Shown here in pieces: positions 52,233-61,845 of a stretch of 64,000 nucleotides of DNA (the first letter of the stretch is position 1; every line of letters starts with the position of its first letter). Under the pieces are notes generated by a model. The model was not told the origin of the DNA. It made no database searches and worked only from the letters and a program-made list of their open reading frames with translations. Source of the DNA: Nitrospiraceae bacterium (GTDB lineage: Bacteria; Nitrospirota; Nitrospiria; Nitrospirales; Nitrospiraceae); NCBI GenBank assembly GCA_013140715.1, contig JABFSG010000007.1:39774-103773 (forward strand). Direction: 5' to 3'. Both the position numbers and the translations under genes were made by a program.

Positions 52233-53426
52233 CTATTCCTGGGTCATTCGGAGGGCGCCGGAGGTTCGATCGACACTGATGGTGACCGCTCCATCTAACA
52301 CTTGTAAGAGCAGATCGCCGGCCAATTGTCGGCGCCAGCCACGGAGGATGGGCACATCGAGGGCTGCTCTATTCAGTTTGTTTTCTGCGAGCGTTTGTAA
52401 ATCGGCGCTGGTGGCGATCATGGTGGAGGCAATCCCCTCCTCTGCTGCGCGGGCTTTCAACACAGCCTGCAGGAGTTCGACGACTCCGGTCGACTCAGGA
52501 TCCGGCTTCCGCTCGCTCGGGACCTCCGGCCATGCCGAGGGTGGAAGTGCCAATGCTGAGGTAATACAAGCCAGAAGGTGTGCTCCATGCCGATCGATCT
52601 CTGAAGAATGGACCCCGCGTAGACCGCGGAGATCATTGACCGATTTCGGAGGATGGCGTGCCAGTTGGAGAAGTACCTCATCGCGCATGACGCGCCCGCG
52701 AGGCACATTCCGGCGTCGAGCTTCGGTCTCTCTCCAGGCAGCCAATTCGCGAAGTACTCCTGCCCCTTTGGGTTTAAGTGTCTCCCAGCCTCGAATTCTT
52801 TGGTAGCGCTCCTGCGGCTCTCGACTCTTTTCTCCCACGGCTGCTTCAAGTCGTGCAAATTCTTCACTGACCCATTCCGAACGGCCGAGTCTGGTCAGAC
52901 GATCTTGTAAATGCGTATGGATTGACAGAAGGAATTCGACATCTTCCAAGGCATAGGCAAGTTGGTCATCCGAAAGGGGTCTCGCACTCCAGTTCGTAAA
53001 GGTATGGGCTTTCGCCAGCTTCGTGCCGTGGAGTCGCTGGACCAAGTTCGCATAGGCGACTTGGGCTCCATACCCGACCATGGCGGCAGCGATCTGGGTA
53101 TCGAAAAATGGTTTCGGGATTTGCCCCGCATAGGTGGCAAAGAGATCGAGATCCTGCCGTCCGGCATGGACAACTTTTTCGATCTTGGCATCGCAGATCA
53201 ACTCCCAGAACACGTCGAGCGGTCCGCCGGCTTGTACGGCTGGAAAATCGATGACGGCAGCAGTATCGGCTGTAGCGATTTGGATCAGTTCAAGCCGTGG
53301 AACAAAGGTGTCTTCTCCCACAAATTCTGTATCCAGCGCCAATCGTGGACTCTGTCGCAATGTGCGGCACAGAGCTTCAAGTGCAGGACGATCGGTGACA
53401 TACTGGATCGGTGGTTTGGGTGTCAT
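52233..53426 (-). CDS. rnd: Ribonuclease D
   Basis: A 397-residue 3'-5' exoribonuclease for tRNA and stable-RNA 3' processing. The DEDD exonuclease motifs are visible: LALDTEFVGEDTF, KVVHAGRQDLDLF, and YALEDVEFL. HRDC-type helical domains follow (residues about 205-380). ATG 53426 gives a family-like start; the frame continues to 53483 but overlaps the J-domain gene. The first two bases of the start region overlap the upstream gene's end. Confidence 0.95.
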   Translation of the reverse strand: MTPKPPIQYVTDRPALEALCRTLRQSPRLALDTEFVGEDTFVPRLELIQIATADTAAVIDFPAVQAGGPLDVFWELICDAKIEKVVHAGRQDLDLFATYAGQIPKPFFDTQIAAAMVGYGAQVAYANLVQRLHGTKLAKAHTFTNWSARPLSDDQLAYALEDVEFLLSIHTHLQDRLTRLGRSEWVSEEFARLEAAVGEKSREPQERYQRIRGWETLKPKGAGVLRELAAWRETEARRRNVPRGRVMRDEVLLQLARHPPKSVNDLRGLRGVHSSEIDRHGAHLLACITSALALPPSAWPEVPSERKPDPESTGVVELLQAVLKARAAEEGIASTMIATSADLQTLAENKLNRAALDVPILRGWRRQLAGDLLLQVLDGAVTISVDRTSGALRMTQE

Positions 53427-53433
53427 GCGTAGC

Positions 53434-54066
53434 TCATTCAGTAGGGCGGTAGGCGGCGTCTGGCGCCCGAGGAGGTTCGACATTGCTGAGGCTCAAGTAT
53501 TCCTTGAGGAATTGGTATGCCTCCAACATACGGCGCAATTCCGGCTCGGCGCTGCGGTCGCCGTTGTTCGAATCAGGGTGGAATTGCTTGGCCTTTTGGC
53601 GAAATGCGGCCGTGACCTCCGCAAGCGAGCTGCCGAACTCCACACCCATCGCCGCATAGGCGTCCATGGCGTTGTTGATGTTGCTCGCCCCTTGGGAGAG
53701 ATCGCCGCCTCCCCCACCGGCGGCTTTCAACATATCGGCCAGGCTGATTTTTCTGCGTTTGCGCCTGGGGCGCTCTCGAATCTCACTGTCGAAATCGTCC
53801 CATCGATCTTCGACAAACTCCAGACGGGATTCCAGACGCATGGCGCCTGAGAGATCGCGGACCTCACACAGCTCATCTTCAATCTGGATCAGCGATTTGA
53901 GGATTTCCTCTAACCCCTCTTCAATACGGAAGAAACTGTCGACCCGTTCCTGCATCATCGTATCGACGGCAATTTCCAGACTCTCTTCGGTTTTCGGGCG
54001 CAACGATTCGATCCGCCGTCTCATTCCGTTCTGAAACTTGATGAATTTACGTTGCGAAAACGGCAT
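53434..54066 (-). CDS. J-domain protein with N-terminal coiled coil
   Basis: A 210-residue protein. The C-terminal region (about 135-195) is a J-domain with the HPD motif (QKAKQFHPDSNNGD) and so should stimulate an Hsp70 ATPase. The N-terminal two-thirds is charged and coiled-coil-like (residues 1-85) followed by a basic patch (RPRRKRRK) and a Gly-rich linker. The inverse order (J-domain at the C-terminus) marks it as a specialised co-chaperone, with target unknown. Its stop lies close to the rnd start. Confidence 0.85.
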   Translation of the reverse strand: MPFSQRKFIKFQNGMRRRIESLRPKTEESLEIAVDTMMQERVDSFFRIEEGLEEILKSLIQIEDELCEVRDLSGAMRLESRLEFVEDRWDDFDSEIRERPRRKRRKISLADMLKAAGGGGGDLSQGASNINNAMDAYAAMGVEFGSSLAEVTAAFRQKAKQFHPDSNNGDRSAEPELRRMLEAYQFLKEYLSLSNVEPPRAPDAAYRPTE

Positions 54067-54082
54067 ATCGATTAGCTAAGAA

Positions 54083-54162
54083 GCGTTGGAGGCTAGAGGT
54101 CTGAGGCCTCCAACCTTTAACGTTCTTTCCACTCCCTCCAACCTCAAGCCTCACACCTCCAA
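54083..54162. repeat. Hairpin built of GTTGGAGG words
   Basis: The left arm (54085-54106) is GTTGGAGGCTAGAGGTCTGA followed by GG; the right arm (54134-54162) reads CCTCCAACCTCAAGCCTCAC and ACCTCCAAC. The arms are made of iterated (T/C)NGAGG words of 7-8 nt, not the GGTTYRTTT word. It fills much of the 183-bp gap between the J-domain gene and the malic enzyme. Confidence 0.65.
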
Positions 54163-54249
54163 CATTCACCCACCGAGGCGGCATTGTAGCATAGCTCAGT
54201 CCCATGCCAGAAGGGCTGAAAACAAGGCTGGATATTGCTGAATTGACGC

Positions 54250-55692
54250 TTAGGCTGACGGGCTGTCGTCGCCTGGCCTACTGCGGCGACGAGCCACGCC
54301 CGTTTCTCGCGCAGCTGCTGCCACAGCCTTTGCCACGCGTGGCACGACAGTCTTGTCGAATACGCTCGGTATGATGTAGTCCTCGCTGAGCGCCGCAAGG
54401 GGGATGGTCTCCGCCACGGCCTTTGCCGCAGCCAGTTTCATCGCTTCATTGATGTCGCGCGCCTGCACGTCGAGTGCGCCGCGAAAAATGCCGGGGAACG
54501 CGAGCGCATTATTGATTTGATTCGGATAGTCCGAACGTCCGGTGGCAAAGATCCGGCAGTGGGAGGCGGCCAATTCAGGAGAGACTTCTGGATCCGGGTT
54601 GGCCATGGCAAAGACGATGCGATCGGCCGCCATCAGATCCAGGTCTTCGGCTGTGAGGATGTGGCCGACGGATAACCCGATGAAGACGTCCGCCCCCTTG
54701 AGCGCATCCCGCAGGGTGCCCAAGGGAAGATCTTTGGTCATGCAAGCGGTGAGATCCGTTCGGCAGGCTCGCAACTGTTGACCATCTCCTCGTAAGACGA
54801 TCCCCCGAGGCTCGCACCCGATGAGGTGGGAGAGGCCGGCGGCCAAGAGCATTCGACAACAGGCGGTCCCGGCCGCACCGAGGCCGTTGACCACCACACG
54901 GATGTCTTCCATCCGTTTCCCGACGACAGTGAGCGCATTGGTCAAGGCAGCGAGGATGACGACGGCTGTGCCGTGCTGATCGTCATGCATGACCGGAATG
55001 TCCAGGGCGCTTTTTAATCGGCGCTCGATTTCGAAACAGCGCGGCGAACTGATGTCCTCCAAATTGATGCCGCCAAACCCGGGGGCAATCGCTTGAACTG
55101 TGCGAACGATCTCATCCGGATCTTGCGTATTGAGACAGATCGGCCAGGCGTCGATTCCCGCAAATTCTTTAAACAACATGGCCTTGCCTTCCATCACAGG
55201 TAACGCAGCTTCGGGCCCGAGATTACCCAAACCCAGCACGGCCGATCCATCGGTCACCACCGCAACCGTGTTGCCCTTACTGGTAAAGGCATAGGCTTTG
55301 GTTTTGTCCTTGGCAATGGCTTGCGACACGCGGCCCACTCCCGGCGTATAGACCATCGACAACAGGTTTCTTGTCGAGATCGGAAACTTGCTTTGGACGC
55401 GAATCTTCCCGCCGAGGTGCAGGAGAAAAATCCGGTCGGAGGCGGAGAGAACCTTCACATCCGGCAAGGCCCCGATCCGCGCGAGCACCTTTTCTCCATG
55501 GGCTTCGCTCTGGACGTCGAAGGTCAGGTCCCGCACCATACTAGTAGCAGTTGCAGAGACAATATCCACCGCTCCGACATTCGCGCCTTCTTCAGCCAGG
55601 ACCGCGACGACCCTTGCAAACATGCCAGGTTTATTTGCGAGTTCGAGGCGAACGGTCAGACGGTAGTTGGAATAGGGGCCATTATCGTTCAT
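54250..55692 (-). CDS. NAD(P)-dependent malic enzyme with N-terminal ACT domain
   Basis: A 480-residue enzyme converting malate to pyruvate and CO2. Residues about 8-85 form an ACT domain ([20 protein letters not shown]), which usually binds an amino acid or other small effector. The catalytic part starts at about 95 ([13 protein letters not shown]), with [24 protein letters not shown] and [11 protein letters not shown] for NAD(P). The fused ACT domain suggests allosteric control. Together with fumC and gltA it forms the C4-acid part of central metabolism here. Cofactor preference is not clear. Confidence 0.93.
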   Translation of the reverse strand: MNDNGPYSNYRLTVRLELANKPGMFARVVAVLAEEGANVGAVDIVSATATSMVRDLTFDVQSEAHGEKVLARIGALPDVKVLSASDRIFLLHLGGKIRVQSKFPISTRNLLSMVYTPGVGRVSQAIAKDKTKAYAFTSKGNTVAVVTDGSAVLGLGNLGPEAALPVMEGKAMLFKEFAGIDAWPICLNTQDPDEIVRTVQAIAPGFGGINLEDISSPRCFEIERRLKSALDIPVMHDDQHGTAVVILAALTNALTVVGKRMEDIRVVVNGLGAAGTACCRMLLAAGLSHLIGCEPRGIVLRGDGQQLRACRTDLTACMTKDLPLGTLRDALKGADVFIGLSVGHILTAEDLDLMAADRIVFAMANPDPEVSPELAASHCRIFATGRSDYPNQINNALAFPGIFRGALDVQARDINEAMKLAAAKAVAETIPLAALSEDYIIPSVFDKTVVPRVAKAVAAAARETGVARRRSRPGDDSPSA

Positions 55693-55702
55693 CGTTGATC
55701 CC

Positions 55703-55792
55703 CTGGTTTGTTTAGTTCATTTCGTTTGTTTTGTTTATTTGGTGCGGTTAGTTCGAAGAACAGAATAAACCGAACAAACCAAAGCAACCGAA
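55703..55792. repeat. 9-nt-word palindrome copy 10 (upstream of malic enzyme)
   Basis: The left arm (55703-55752) contains GGTTTGTTT, AGTTCATTT, CGTTTGTTT, TGTTTATTT, GGTGCGGTT; the right arm (55765-55792) AACCGAACA, AACCAAAGC, AACCG. The loop has TTCGAAGAACAGAAT. It lies at the 5' side of the malic enzyme. Confidence 0.72.
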
Positions 55793-55881
55793 TAGACTTC
55801 CTAGATTAGCACAAGACAGGTCAAGATCTGGAGCATGTCTGTTGACAGCGGGTCATTTTTTTCGTTAGCGTACAGCCTGTT

Positions 55882-55910
55882 TACCCTACTGACAGGGTAG
55901 ACATTATACT
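55882..55910 (+). promoter_or_regulatory. Palindromic operator-like site next to a -10 box
   Basis: TACCCT-ACTGAC-AGGGTA is a perfect 6-6-6 palindrome at 55882-55899, followed after 5 bp by TATACT (55905-55910), a good -10 element. It lies 33 bp before the ATG of the 53-residue peptide gene. A regulator is not identifiable. Confidence 0.5.
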
Positions 55911-55942
55911 CATACTCACATTCACAACGGGAGGACCGCATT

Positions 55943-56104
55943 ATGAAGAGCATGTTGATGGCAATTATGGCGGTAGCAGTGGCAGTGACATTCAGCGCTC
56001 CTGCGTTTGCCGGTGACGAGAAGAAGAAGGATGAGAAGAAGGGTGGCCATGTCGTTGTGTACGGTGACGAAAAGAAGAAAGACGAGAAAAAGGGCGGCTA
56101 CTAG
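55943..56104 (+). CDS. 53-residue periplasmic peptide with an internal repeat
   Basis: The ATG at 55943 follows GGGAGGAC. The product has a signal peptide (MKSMLMAIMAVAVAVTFSAP, cleavage after AFA) and a mature part of about 30 residues made of two copies of GDEKKKDEKKGG, joined by HVVVY and ending in Y. The strong charge and duplication suggest a metal- or polyanion-binding peptide, but function is unknown. It was missed by a length cut-off and is supported by ribosome site, signal and promoter-like upstream sequence. Confidence 0.78.
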   Translation: MKSMLMAIMAVAVAVTFSAPAFAGDEKKKDEKKGGHVVVYGDEKKKDEKKGGY

Positions 56105-56115
56105 GGACTGAAGAT

Positions 56116-56186
56116 GAGAGGGTCAGGAATCATTTGCGCGCAGTACCCTACGGGGCGTTCCGACGAATGCTTCCTGACCCGCTCTC
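56116..56186 (+). terminator. Long-looped inverted repeat after the peptide gene
   Basis: GAGAGGGTCAGGAA (56116-56129) pairs with TTCCTGACCCGCTCTC (56171-56186, one bulge) around a 41-base loop. It lies 12 bp past the stop and is followed by TCTTGC; it could be a terminator. The rest of the 56187-56386 gap shows nothing clear. Confidence 0.5.
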
Positions 56187-56386
56187 TCTTGCACGCGCCG
56201 AGCGAGGCTACAGATGGTCCCTCCAAGCTCGCTTGTTCTCTCCTTAGGGATGGGGGCTGACTGATCTTCTACTGCGCGCGTTCAACGAGGGCCTTCGGAG
56301 GCCGCGCGTTGCGCGAGCACAGAAGGTCATCAGGCTCCATCCCAGCCTCATTGACCCCCATCCGGCCCCGATGCTACCGTACAGTC

Positions 56387-59300
56387 ATGTCTACTTCACC
56401 GGAATCGGCAAAATCCAATCGCCTCATCCACGAAACTAGTCCCTATCTCCTCCAACATGCTGCGAATCCGGTCGATTGGTATCCCTGGGGACCGGAAGCT
56501 TTGCAGGCGTCGAAGTCGCAGAATCGTCCTATCCTGCTATCGATCGGATATTCCGCCTGTCATTGGTGTCACGTCATGGAGCGAGAATCGTTCGAAAACG
56601 ACGCGATCGCTTCACTGATGAACCGTCATTTTGTCTGTATCAAAGTCGATCGGGAAGAACGTCCCGATCTCGACGAAATTTATATGCAGGCCACAGTGAC
56701 CCTCAACCATGGACAGGGCGGATGGCCCATGACGGTTTTCCTCACGCCGGACCAACAGCCATTTTTTGCCGGCACCTACTTTCCTCCCGATGACCGATGG
56801 GGCCGTCCTGGATTCCCCAGCCTCCTCAAGAAGATTGCGGAAGCCTGGGCAACGGATTCCTCAGGCCTCACGAGTCAAGCGCTTCAACTGACTGAACGAT
56901 TGAAAAACGAACTCATGGCGGTCTCCCCCGTCTCTGTCAGCGCCTCCTTGCTCGACGAGGCGGTTCCGCAATTCAGGGAGGATTTCGATGAGCGCCACGG
57001 CGGATTCGGCAGCGCGCCAAAATTCCCTCCGTCGGCAGGCCTTTCATTGCTCCTCCGTTGTTATCGACGAACGGGAGAGAGCCGAACCCTGCAAATGGTT
57101 ACAAGAACGCTCGATGCCATGGCGGCTGGAGGAATCTACGATCATATCGGCGGCGGATTCGCACGATACTCCACCGATGAACGCTGGCTGGTTCCACATT
57201 TTGAGAAGATGCTGTACGACAATGCCCTGCTGGCTCGAACCTACGTGGAGGGCTATCAAGTCGCAAAACGATCCTCCTACCGCCAGGTTGCAACGGACGT
57301 GCTCGACTATATTCTCCGGGAGATGACCGATCCTGCCGGGGGATTTTATTCCGCGACTGATGCGGACTCGGAAGGGGTCGAAGGAAAGTTTTTTGTCTGG
57401 ACGCCGGCGGAAATCCAGACCGTATTACAGAGTGAAGAAGATACGCGCCGATTCTGTGCCTGCTACGACATTACCGAACAGGGGAATTGGGAACATCGGA
57501 GTATCCCGAATCGGCTGCGTCCGATGGAAGCTGTCGCCAAGGAATTGAATCTCACCGTCGATGAACTGAACGAGACGATCCACCGCGTCCGCCCCCTCCT
57601 CTATCGCGCTCGCCAAAAGCGAGTCCCGCCGGGACTCGACGATAAGATCATTACGGCTTGGAACGGCATGATGATTTCAGCAATGGCCGAGGCAGGCCGG
57701 GTATTCGGGACCAAGCATTTTATCGATGGAGCGATGAAGGCAGCCGACTTTCTTCTATCGGTTCATCGGACATCCGAGGGGATGCTGCTCCGGACGTCGA
57801 GGAAAGGCCGAGCCCATCTCAATGGGGTATTGGAGGACTATTCCTATCTGGCAGAAGGATTGATCGATCTCTATGAGGCCTGTGGGCAAGAACGGTATCT
57901 CGCTGCCGCGCTGCAATTGGGCGAGCGGATGGTCGCCTCGTTTCGAGATGAGGAACAGGGGGGCTTCTATACCACCGCGAAGACGCATGAGACGTTGATT
58001 ATCCGGGCGCGTGAAGGGGCTGACGGTGCGACGCCCAGTGGAAACGCCGTGGCCGTCTCAGCTCTCGCCAGACTCTCGTTTCATTACGACCGTCCCGATT
58101 TGCGCGAAGCGGCGATCGGCGGACTTCGCGCCTATGGCCGCCAGATGACCCGGTATCCGAGAGCCTTTGCCAAGAGTCTTGCGGTGGTAGATTTGCTGGC
58201 GGAAGGGCCGGTCGAGTTGGCATTTGTCGGACCAACCGGCGATCCTGGACTGGAGGCGCTGCAACTTGCCGTTCGCGAGACATTCTTGCCCAATCGCGTG
58301 ATTGCCTCCAGCGAGGGGGGCCGCTCCCAGTCCACCCATCCCCTGTTGGCCGGCAAGGGGATGGTGGAAGGGAAGGCAGCACTCTACATCTGCCGAAACT
58401 TTTCTTGCCAGCGTCCCATGACAAACCCGCAAGAAGTGAGTGAAGCGCTGTTGTCCGCATCGCCACGAAGGGATCAGCCGACCGAAGAAATCCTGTTGCA
58501 AGGAACGGCGCTTCCTGGATCTGCGACTCCCGAAGGGACGGCCGGATATGCCGCGCGTATCCTGAATCAGTCTCGCAAGAACAGCCACATGGAACAGGGA
58601 TATAGCCGGTTTGGCAAGAGTGCCTTGACGACCTCCCGGCTGGGGTTCGGAACCTATCGGGTCGATACGAGGGATGCCGAGCATCGCGATGCGCTCACGA
58701 AGGCCTTGCGAGAGGGTGTCAATTTGATCGATACCTCCACGAATTATATGGACGGCGACAGTGAGCGCCTCGTTGGATCTGTCTTGCGCGAGCTGATCAA
58801 GAACCGTGAACTGACTCGTGAAGAAATCATTGTCGTCTCGAAGATCGGATATGTGCAGGGTGAGAATTTGAAACAGGCAGAGAAACGAGAAAAGGCCGGC
58901 CGCCCCTACCCCGACATGGTCAAGTATGGAGAGGGTATCTGGCATTGCATCCACCCCGAGTACCTGGTGGATCAGCTCACGCTGTCGTTGGATCGGTTGG
59001 GACTGGCTACTCTCGATGTCTGCTTATTGCATAACCCGGAATACTTTCTGTCCGAAGCAACCCATCGTGCCGGTAGAGAACTCTCGCAGTTGCGGGATGA
59101 CTACTATCGCCGAATTGAACGGGCCTTCACATTTTTTGAATCCCAGGTGGCGGCAGGACGGATCCGCTACTACGGAGTATCCTCCAATACCGTGACGGCA
59201 AGTCCATCCGAGGCAGAAGCGACGTCGCTTTCTCGCCTGTTAGACGCAGCGCGGGCTGCCGCTACAGCGCAGGGGATTACGCAGCACCATTTCGCAGCTG

Positions 59301-60061
59301 TACAATGCCCCATGAATCTCTATGAAGCAGGCGCGTTGCTGACCCCGAACTGCGGTGCGGACCAGCGGGAGACGGTATTGGAACTGGCGCAACGGGAAGG
59401 GATCGCCGTGCTCGTCAATCGTCCGCTCAATGCCATGCCGACGAAAAAGAGCGGCGTGCTTCGATTGGCGGATTTTCCGCTCTATGGCGATCCAGTGGAC
59501 TTCGATCGGCAATCCCGGATCGTCGAAGAACTTGAGGACGAATATCGCAAAGCCATAGCCCCGGCCGTTCAACTGTCTGCGCAAGGCATGGCCCCCTCCG
59601 ATTTCTTCACCTGGGCCGTTGAGTTGGCGCGCGTGAGGCCACAGATCCAAGGGTTGGAACATTGGGAGCAGATCGAGCAGCAGATGGTCGCGCCGCATGT
59701 AAACCAAGTGATGCAGGCCTTGTCACGCCACCTGACCGGAGCCGCGGCTGAGCAATGGGAGGCTTGGCGCGAGCGTTACGTGCCGCAGCTGCTCACCCTG
59801 TTACGCGGACTCCGCAGAGAAGCGACCGAACGTAGCCGTGCAAAAACCTCTTCGGTCTCGGCAACCCTCAATCCCCTGCTGCCGGAGACAAGACGCAGAG
59901 AATCCATCTCACGCAAAGCCTTGTGGGCACTCGCGAGCACAGAGGGGGTCACCTGCGTATTGAACGGGATGCGTGCTCCTGCCTATGTCGACGATTCTCT
60001 TGCAGTACTGGGATGGGAGCCTCTGAAGGAAGCCAGGAAGGTGTTCGAAACAATGGGGTAG
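56387..60061 (+). CDS. Fusion: YyaL-type thioredoxin-domain protein and aldo/keto reductase
   Basis: A 1,224-residue protein. The N-terminal part (residues 1-735, DUF255/SSP411-like) begins with [20 protein letters not shown] and has the redox site CHWC in [14 protein letters not shown], then six-hairpin glycosidase-like segments. From about 740 ([19 protein letters not shown]) a divergent aldo/keto reductase follows, with [15 protein letters not shown] (Asp and Tyr), VVSKIGY (Lys) and LLHNPE (His). There is no internal stop or ribosome site that would suggest two genes. ATG 56387 has no clear ribosome site. The first half is a separate protein in other bacteria. Substrate is unknown; the fusion suggests a linked redox function. 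Confidence 0.88.
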   Translation: MSTSPESAKSNRLIHETSPYLLQHAANPVDWYPWGPEALQASKSQNRPILLSIGYSACHWCHVMERESFENDAIASLMNRHFVCIKVDREERPDLDEIYMQATVTLNHGQGGWPMTVFLTPDQQPFFAGTYFPPDDRWGRPGFPSLLKKIAEAWATDSSGLTSQALQLTERLKNELMAVSPVSVSASLLDEAVPQFREDFDERHGGFGSAPKFPPSAGLSLLLRCYRRTGESRTLQMVTRTLDAMAAGGIYDHIGGGFARYSTDERWLVPHFEKMLYDNALLARTYVEGYQVAKRSSYRQVATDVLDYILREMTDPAGGFYSATDADSEGVEGKFFVWTPAEIQTVLQSEEDTRRFCACYDITEQGNWEHRSIPNRLRPMEAVAKELNLTVDELNETIHRVRPLLYRARQKRVPPGLDDKIITAWNGMMISAMAEAGRVFGTKHFIDGAMKAADFLLSVHRTSEGMLLRTSRKGRAHLNGVLEDYSYLAEGLIDLYEACGQERYLAAALQLGERMVASFRDEEQGGFYTTAKTHETLIIRAREGADGATPSGNAVAVSALARLSFHYDRPDLREAAIGGLRAYGRQMTRYPRAFAKSLAVVDLLAEGPVELAFVGPTGDPGLEALQLAVRETFLPNRVIASSEGGRSQSTHPLLAGKGMVEGKAALYICRNFSCQRPMTNPQEVSEALLSASPRRDQPTEEILLQGTALPGSATPEGTAGYAARILNQSRKNSHMEQGYSRFGKSALTTSRLGFGTYRVDTRDAEHRDALTKALREGVNLIDTSTNYMDGDSERLVGSVLRELIKNRELTREEIIVVSKIGYVQGENLKQAEKREKAGRPYPDMVKYGEGIWHCIHPEYLVDQLTLSLDRLGLATLDVCLLHNPEYFLSEATHRAGRELSQLRDDYYRRIERAFTFFESQVAAGRIRYYGVSSNTVTASPSEAEATSLSRLLDAARAAATAQGITQHHFAAVQCPMNLYEAGALLTPNCGADQRETVLELAQREGIAVLVNRPLNAMPTKKSGVLRLADFPLYGDPVDFDRQSRIVEELEDEYRKAIAPAVQLSAQGMAPSDFFTWAVELARVRPQIQGLEHWEQIEQQMVAPHVNQVMQALSRHLTGAAAEQWEAWRERYVPQLLTLLRGLRREATERSRAKTSSVSATLNPLLPETRRRESISRKALWALASTEGVTCVLNGMRAPAYVDDSLAVLGWEPLKEARKVFETMG

Positions 60062-60065
60062 GAGA

Positions 60066-60363
60066 TGTTTGTTTGGTGTATTTTCTTTGTTTAGTTGAAA
60101 GAAGCTAACAGGGTGTTGACAAACTACTTGAGCACGACAGGAACGCAAGGCTTGGATACTCACAGACCCGTTCAGAAGCCGTCGCAGGCTGTTCAGAAAG
60201 GCTGTTCAGAAAGGCCGTCCAGCAAGGCCGCAGCAAGCGATGAGGCGAAGCGTACTCCCTGCAGTACGTTGAGCCTCTGAGCGCCGCGAGAACGCCGCTG
60301 GCGGACTTTCTCAACAGCCTGCTAACTAGATGAACCAAATAAACCAGACCAACCAAACAAACG
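60066..60363. repeat. 9-nt-word palindrome copy 11, split by an inserted element
   Basis: The left arm (60066-60100) reads TTTGTTTGGTGTATTTTCTT and TGTTTAGTT; the right arm (60327-60363) contains AACCAAATA, AACCAGACC, AACCAAACA, AACGAG. The loop is broken by the 211-bp element at 60110-60320; if that and one copy of GCTAAC are removed, the arms face each other across a loop of about 15 bases. Confidence 0.75.
60110..60320. mobile_element. 211-bp AGGSTGTTGASAAA terminal-repeat element with 6-bp direct repeat
   Basis: The left end AGGGTGTTGACAAA is matched by AGGCTGTTGAGAAA read inward from the right end. Both sides carry GCTAAC (60104-60109 and 60321-60326), fitting a 6-bp target duplication. 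The interior includes CAAGGCCGCAGCAAGCGA, GAGGCGAAGCGTAC and GCGAGAACGCCGC blocks shared with 20798-21026. It encodes no transposase, so it needs a helper in trans. It is inserted in the loop of a 9-nt-word hairpin. Confidence 0.8.
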
Positions 60364-60368
60364 AGAAG

Positions 60369-61832
60369 TTATCTGATGCCGATCAGATGATTGAAACTCT
60401 CGATGGCATTGCCGAGCCACGATCGTTGGTTCGCCTCTCCCCGTTTGCTGTTCCCGCTACCGTTACCGTTGCCATTGCTGCTGGCTGAATGCTTATGTTT
60501 TGAGGAGAGTTCCTTGGCCCGATAGGCGGCATCTTTATAACGCGGATTGCTTTCAGCGATAAGGCGGTAGAGGGGGACCGCTTCTGATTTCTGCCCTGCC
60601 GATTCAAGTGTCCTCGCAAGAAAGTACTGGACATCCATCACTTCCTGCGAAGAGGCCGACTGATCGTTCAACGCTGCACGGAACGCTTGAATGGCGCCCT
60701 GATAGTTTCCCGTAGACCTGTGACAGAGTCCGATCTGTGCCTGGGCTCTCAGCCCGAGGGAGGGACTTTTCCCCGACTGCTCGAGCATGTCGGCCATCTC
60801 AAGCATTTCGATCGCCTCTCTGAACCGCCCTTCCCGCCTCATGGCAATTCCCTTCTCATAGAAGGGTTCGGGCGCGCCGACCGACTCTGCTCCCGCGAAA
60901 TCCTGGGATGGATGCGCATGCCTTGCTTGCGGTGAGTTGGGCTGGGGCGGAGCGCTATCGATTTCAGTGACATCTTCAGGGGCGCTGGCCAGAACGCTGA
61001 GGTTCTCGATTGTCGCCAGCGGGAGGATCCCGCCTTTCGTACGATCGAACGCCGCTTGAGCGACGAGTTTGGAAGTGATGATCCTCGCTTGTTCGGCATA
61101 TCCATAGGTCAACGTCACATCGCAGACCTGATTGATGAGACGGGGATTGCCTCGCGTCAGACGATGCACCAAGGCACAGGCTTTATTTGTAAACAAGGAG
61201 TGATGCCCGCCGGCGACCTGCAACCGGTGACGAATGCATAGCGCGGTCTCCTCTTCCGAAAGAGCTTCCAGCTGGTAGTCCACGACGATCCGTTGGGCGA
61301 ACTGAGTCATGTCGATCCGACGCAGTAATGCGTGGAGATCTGGTTGGCCGGAAAGAATGATTTGCAGCTTCAACGATTTTCCGTCGTTCAAGTTCGACAG
61401 AAGCCGCAATTCTTCAAGCAGCTCGGTTCCCAGACTCTGAGCTTCATCGATAATCAGAATAACCCGCCGGTGCTGTTGAGATTCATGAGTCAGAAACTCT
61501 GAGAAGACGTGATAGGCCTCGACCGGGTCGAGTTTCTGTTTGCTCAATCCGAGGGACAGGAGAATCCAGGGCAGGAGGTGTTCGACATCGTAACGCGCAT
61601 TCGTGACAAAACCGATCGAATGTTTCGCGCCATGCTCTGCAACGAGCTTCTGCAAGAGAGAGGTCTTGCCCATTCCCGGGTCGCCGGTGAACACCATAAA
61701 CGGCGCCTCGTGGATAAGACCGTATTCCAGGAGACTGTAGGCCGTGCGATGCGTCGAGCCAGGATACAGGAAGTCGTGATCCGGCAGGAGCGCGAATGGT
61801 TTGGTCCGAAGACCGTAGAATGATTCGTACAT
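60369..61832 (-). CDS. XrtA/PEP-CTERM-system-associated ATPase with TPR-like C-terminus
   Basis: A 487-residue protein. The N-terminal AAA+ part begins MYESFYGLRTKPFALLPDH, typical of the ExeA/GspA-like ATPases of exosortase polysaccharide loci. Walker A is GDPGMGKTSL, Walker B is ILIIDEAQSL, followed by a LLSNLNDG sensor region. The second half (about 330-445) carries TPR-like repeats (FREAIEMLEMADMLEQSG, YQGAIQAFRAAL) and a Ser/Asn/Gly-rich tail. It is longer than the usual 270-350 residues. It lies downstream of the BY-kinase on the same strand. ATG 61832 has no clear ribosome site. Confidence 0.85.
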   Translation of the reverse strand: MYESFYGLRTKPFALLPDHDFLYPGSTHRTAYSLLEYGLIHEAPFMVFTGDPGMGKTSLLQKLVAEHGAKHSIGFVTNARYDVEHLLPWILLSLGLSKQKLDPVEAYHVFSEFLTHESQQHRRVILIIDEAQSLGTELLEELRLLSNLNDGKSLKLQIILSGQPDLHALLRRIDMTQFAQRIVVDYQLEALSEEETALCIRHRLQVAGGHHSLFTNKACALVHRLTRGNPRLINQVCDVTLTYGYAEQARIITSKLVAQAAFDRTKGGILPLATIENLSVLASAPEDVTEIDSAPPQPNSPQARHAHPSQDFAGAESVGAPEPFYEKGIAMRREGRFREAIEMLEMADMLEQSGKSPSLGLRAQAQIGLCHRSTGNYQGAIQAFRAALNDQSASSQEVMDVQYFLARTLESAGQKSEAVPLYRLIAESNPRYKDAAYRAKELSSKHKHSASSNGNGNGSGNSKRGEANQRSWLGNAIESFNHLIGIR

Positions 61833-61845
61833 ATAAATTAAAAAC

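Noticed and set aside
58058..58954. 298-residue minus-strand frame
   Set aside because: Antisense to the middle of the fusion gene, low-complexity composition, no start signal.
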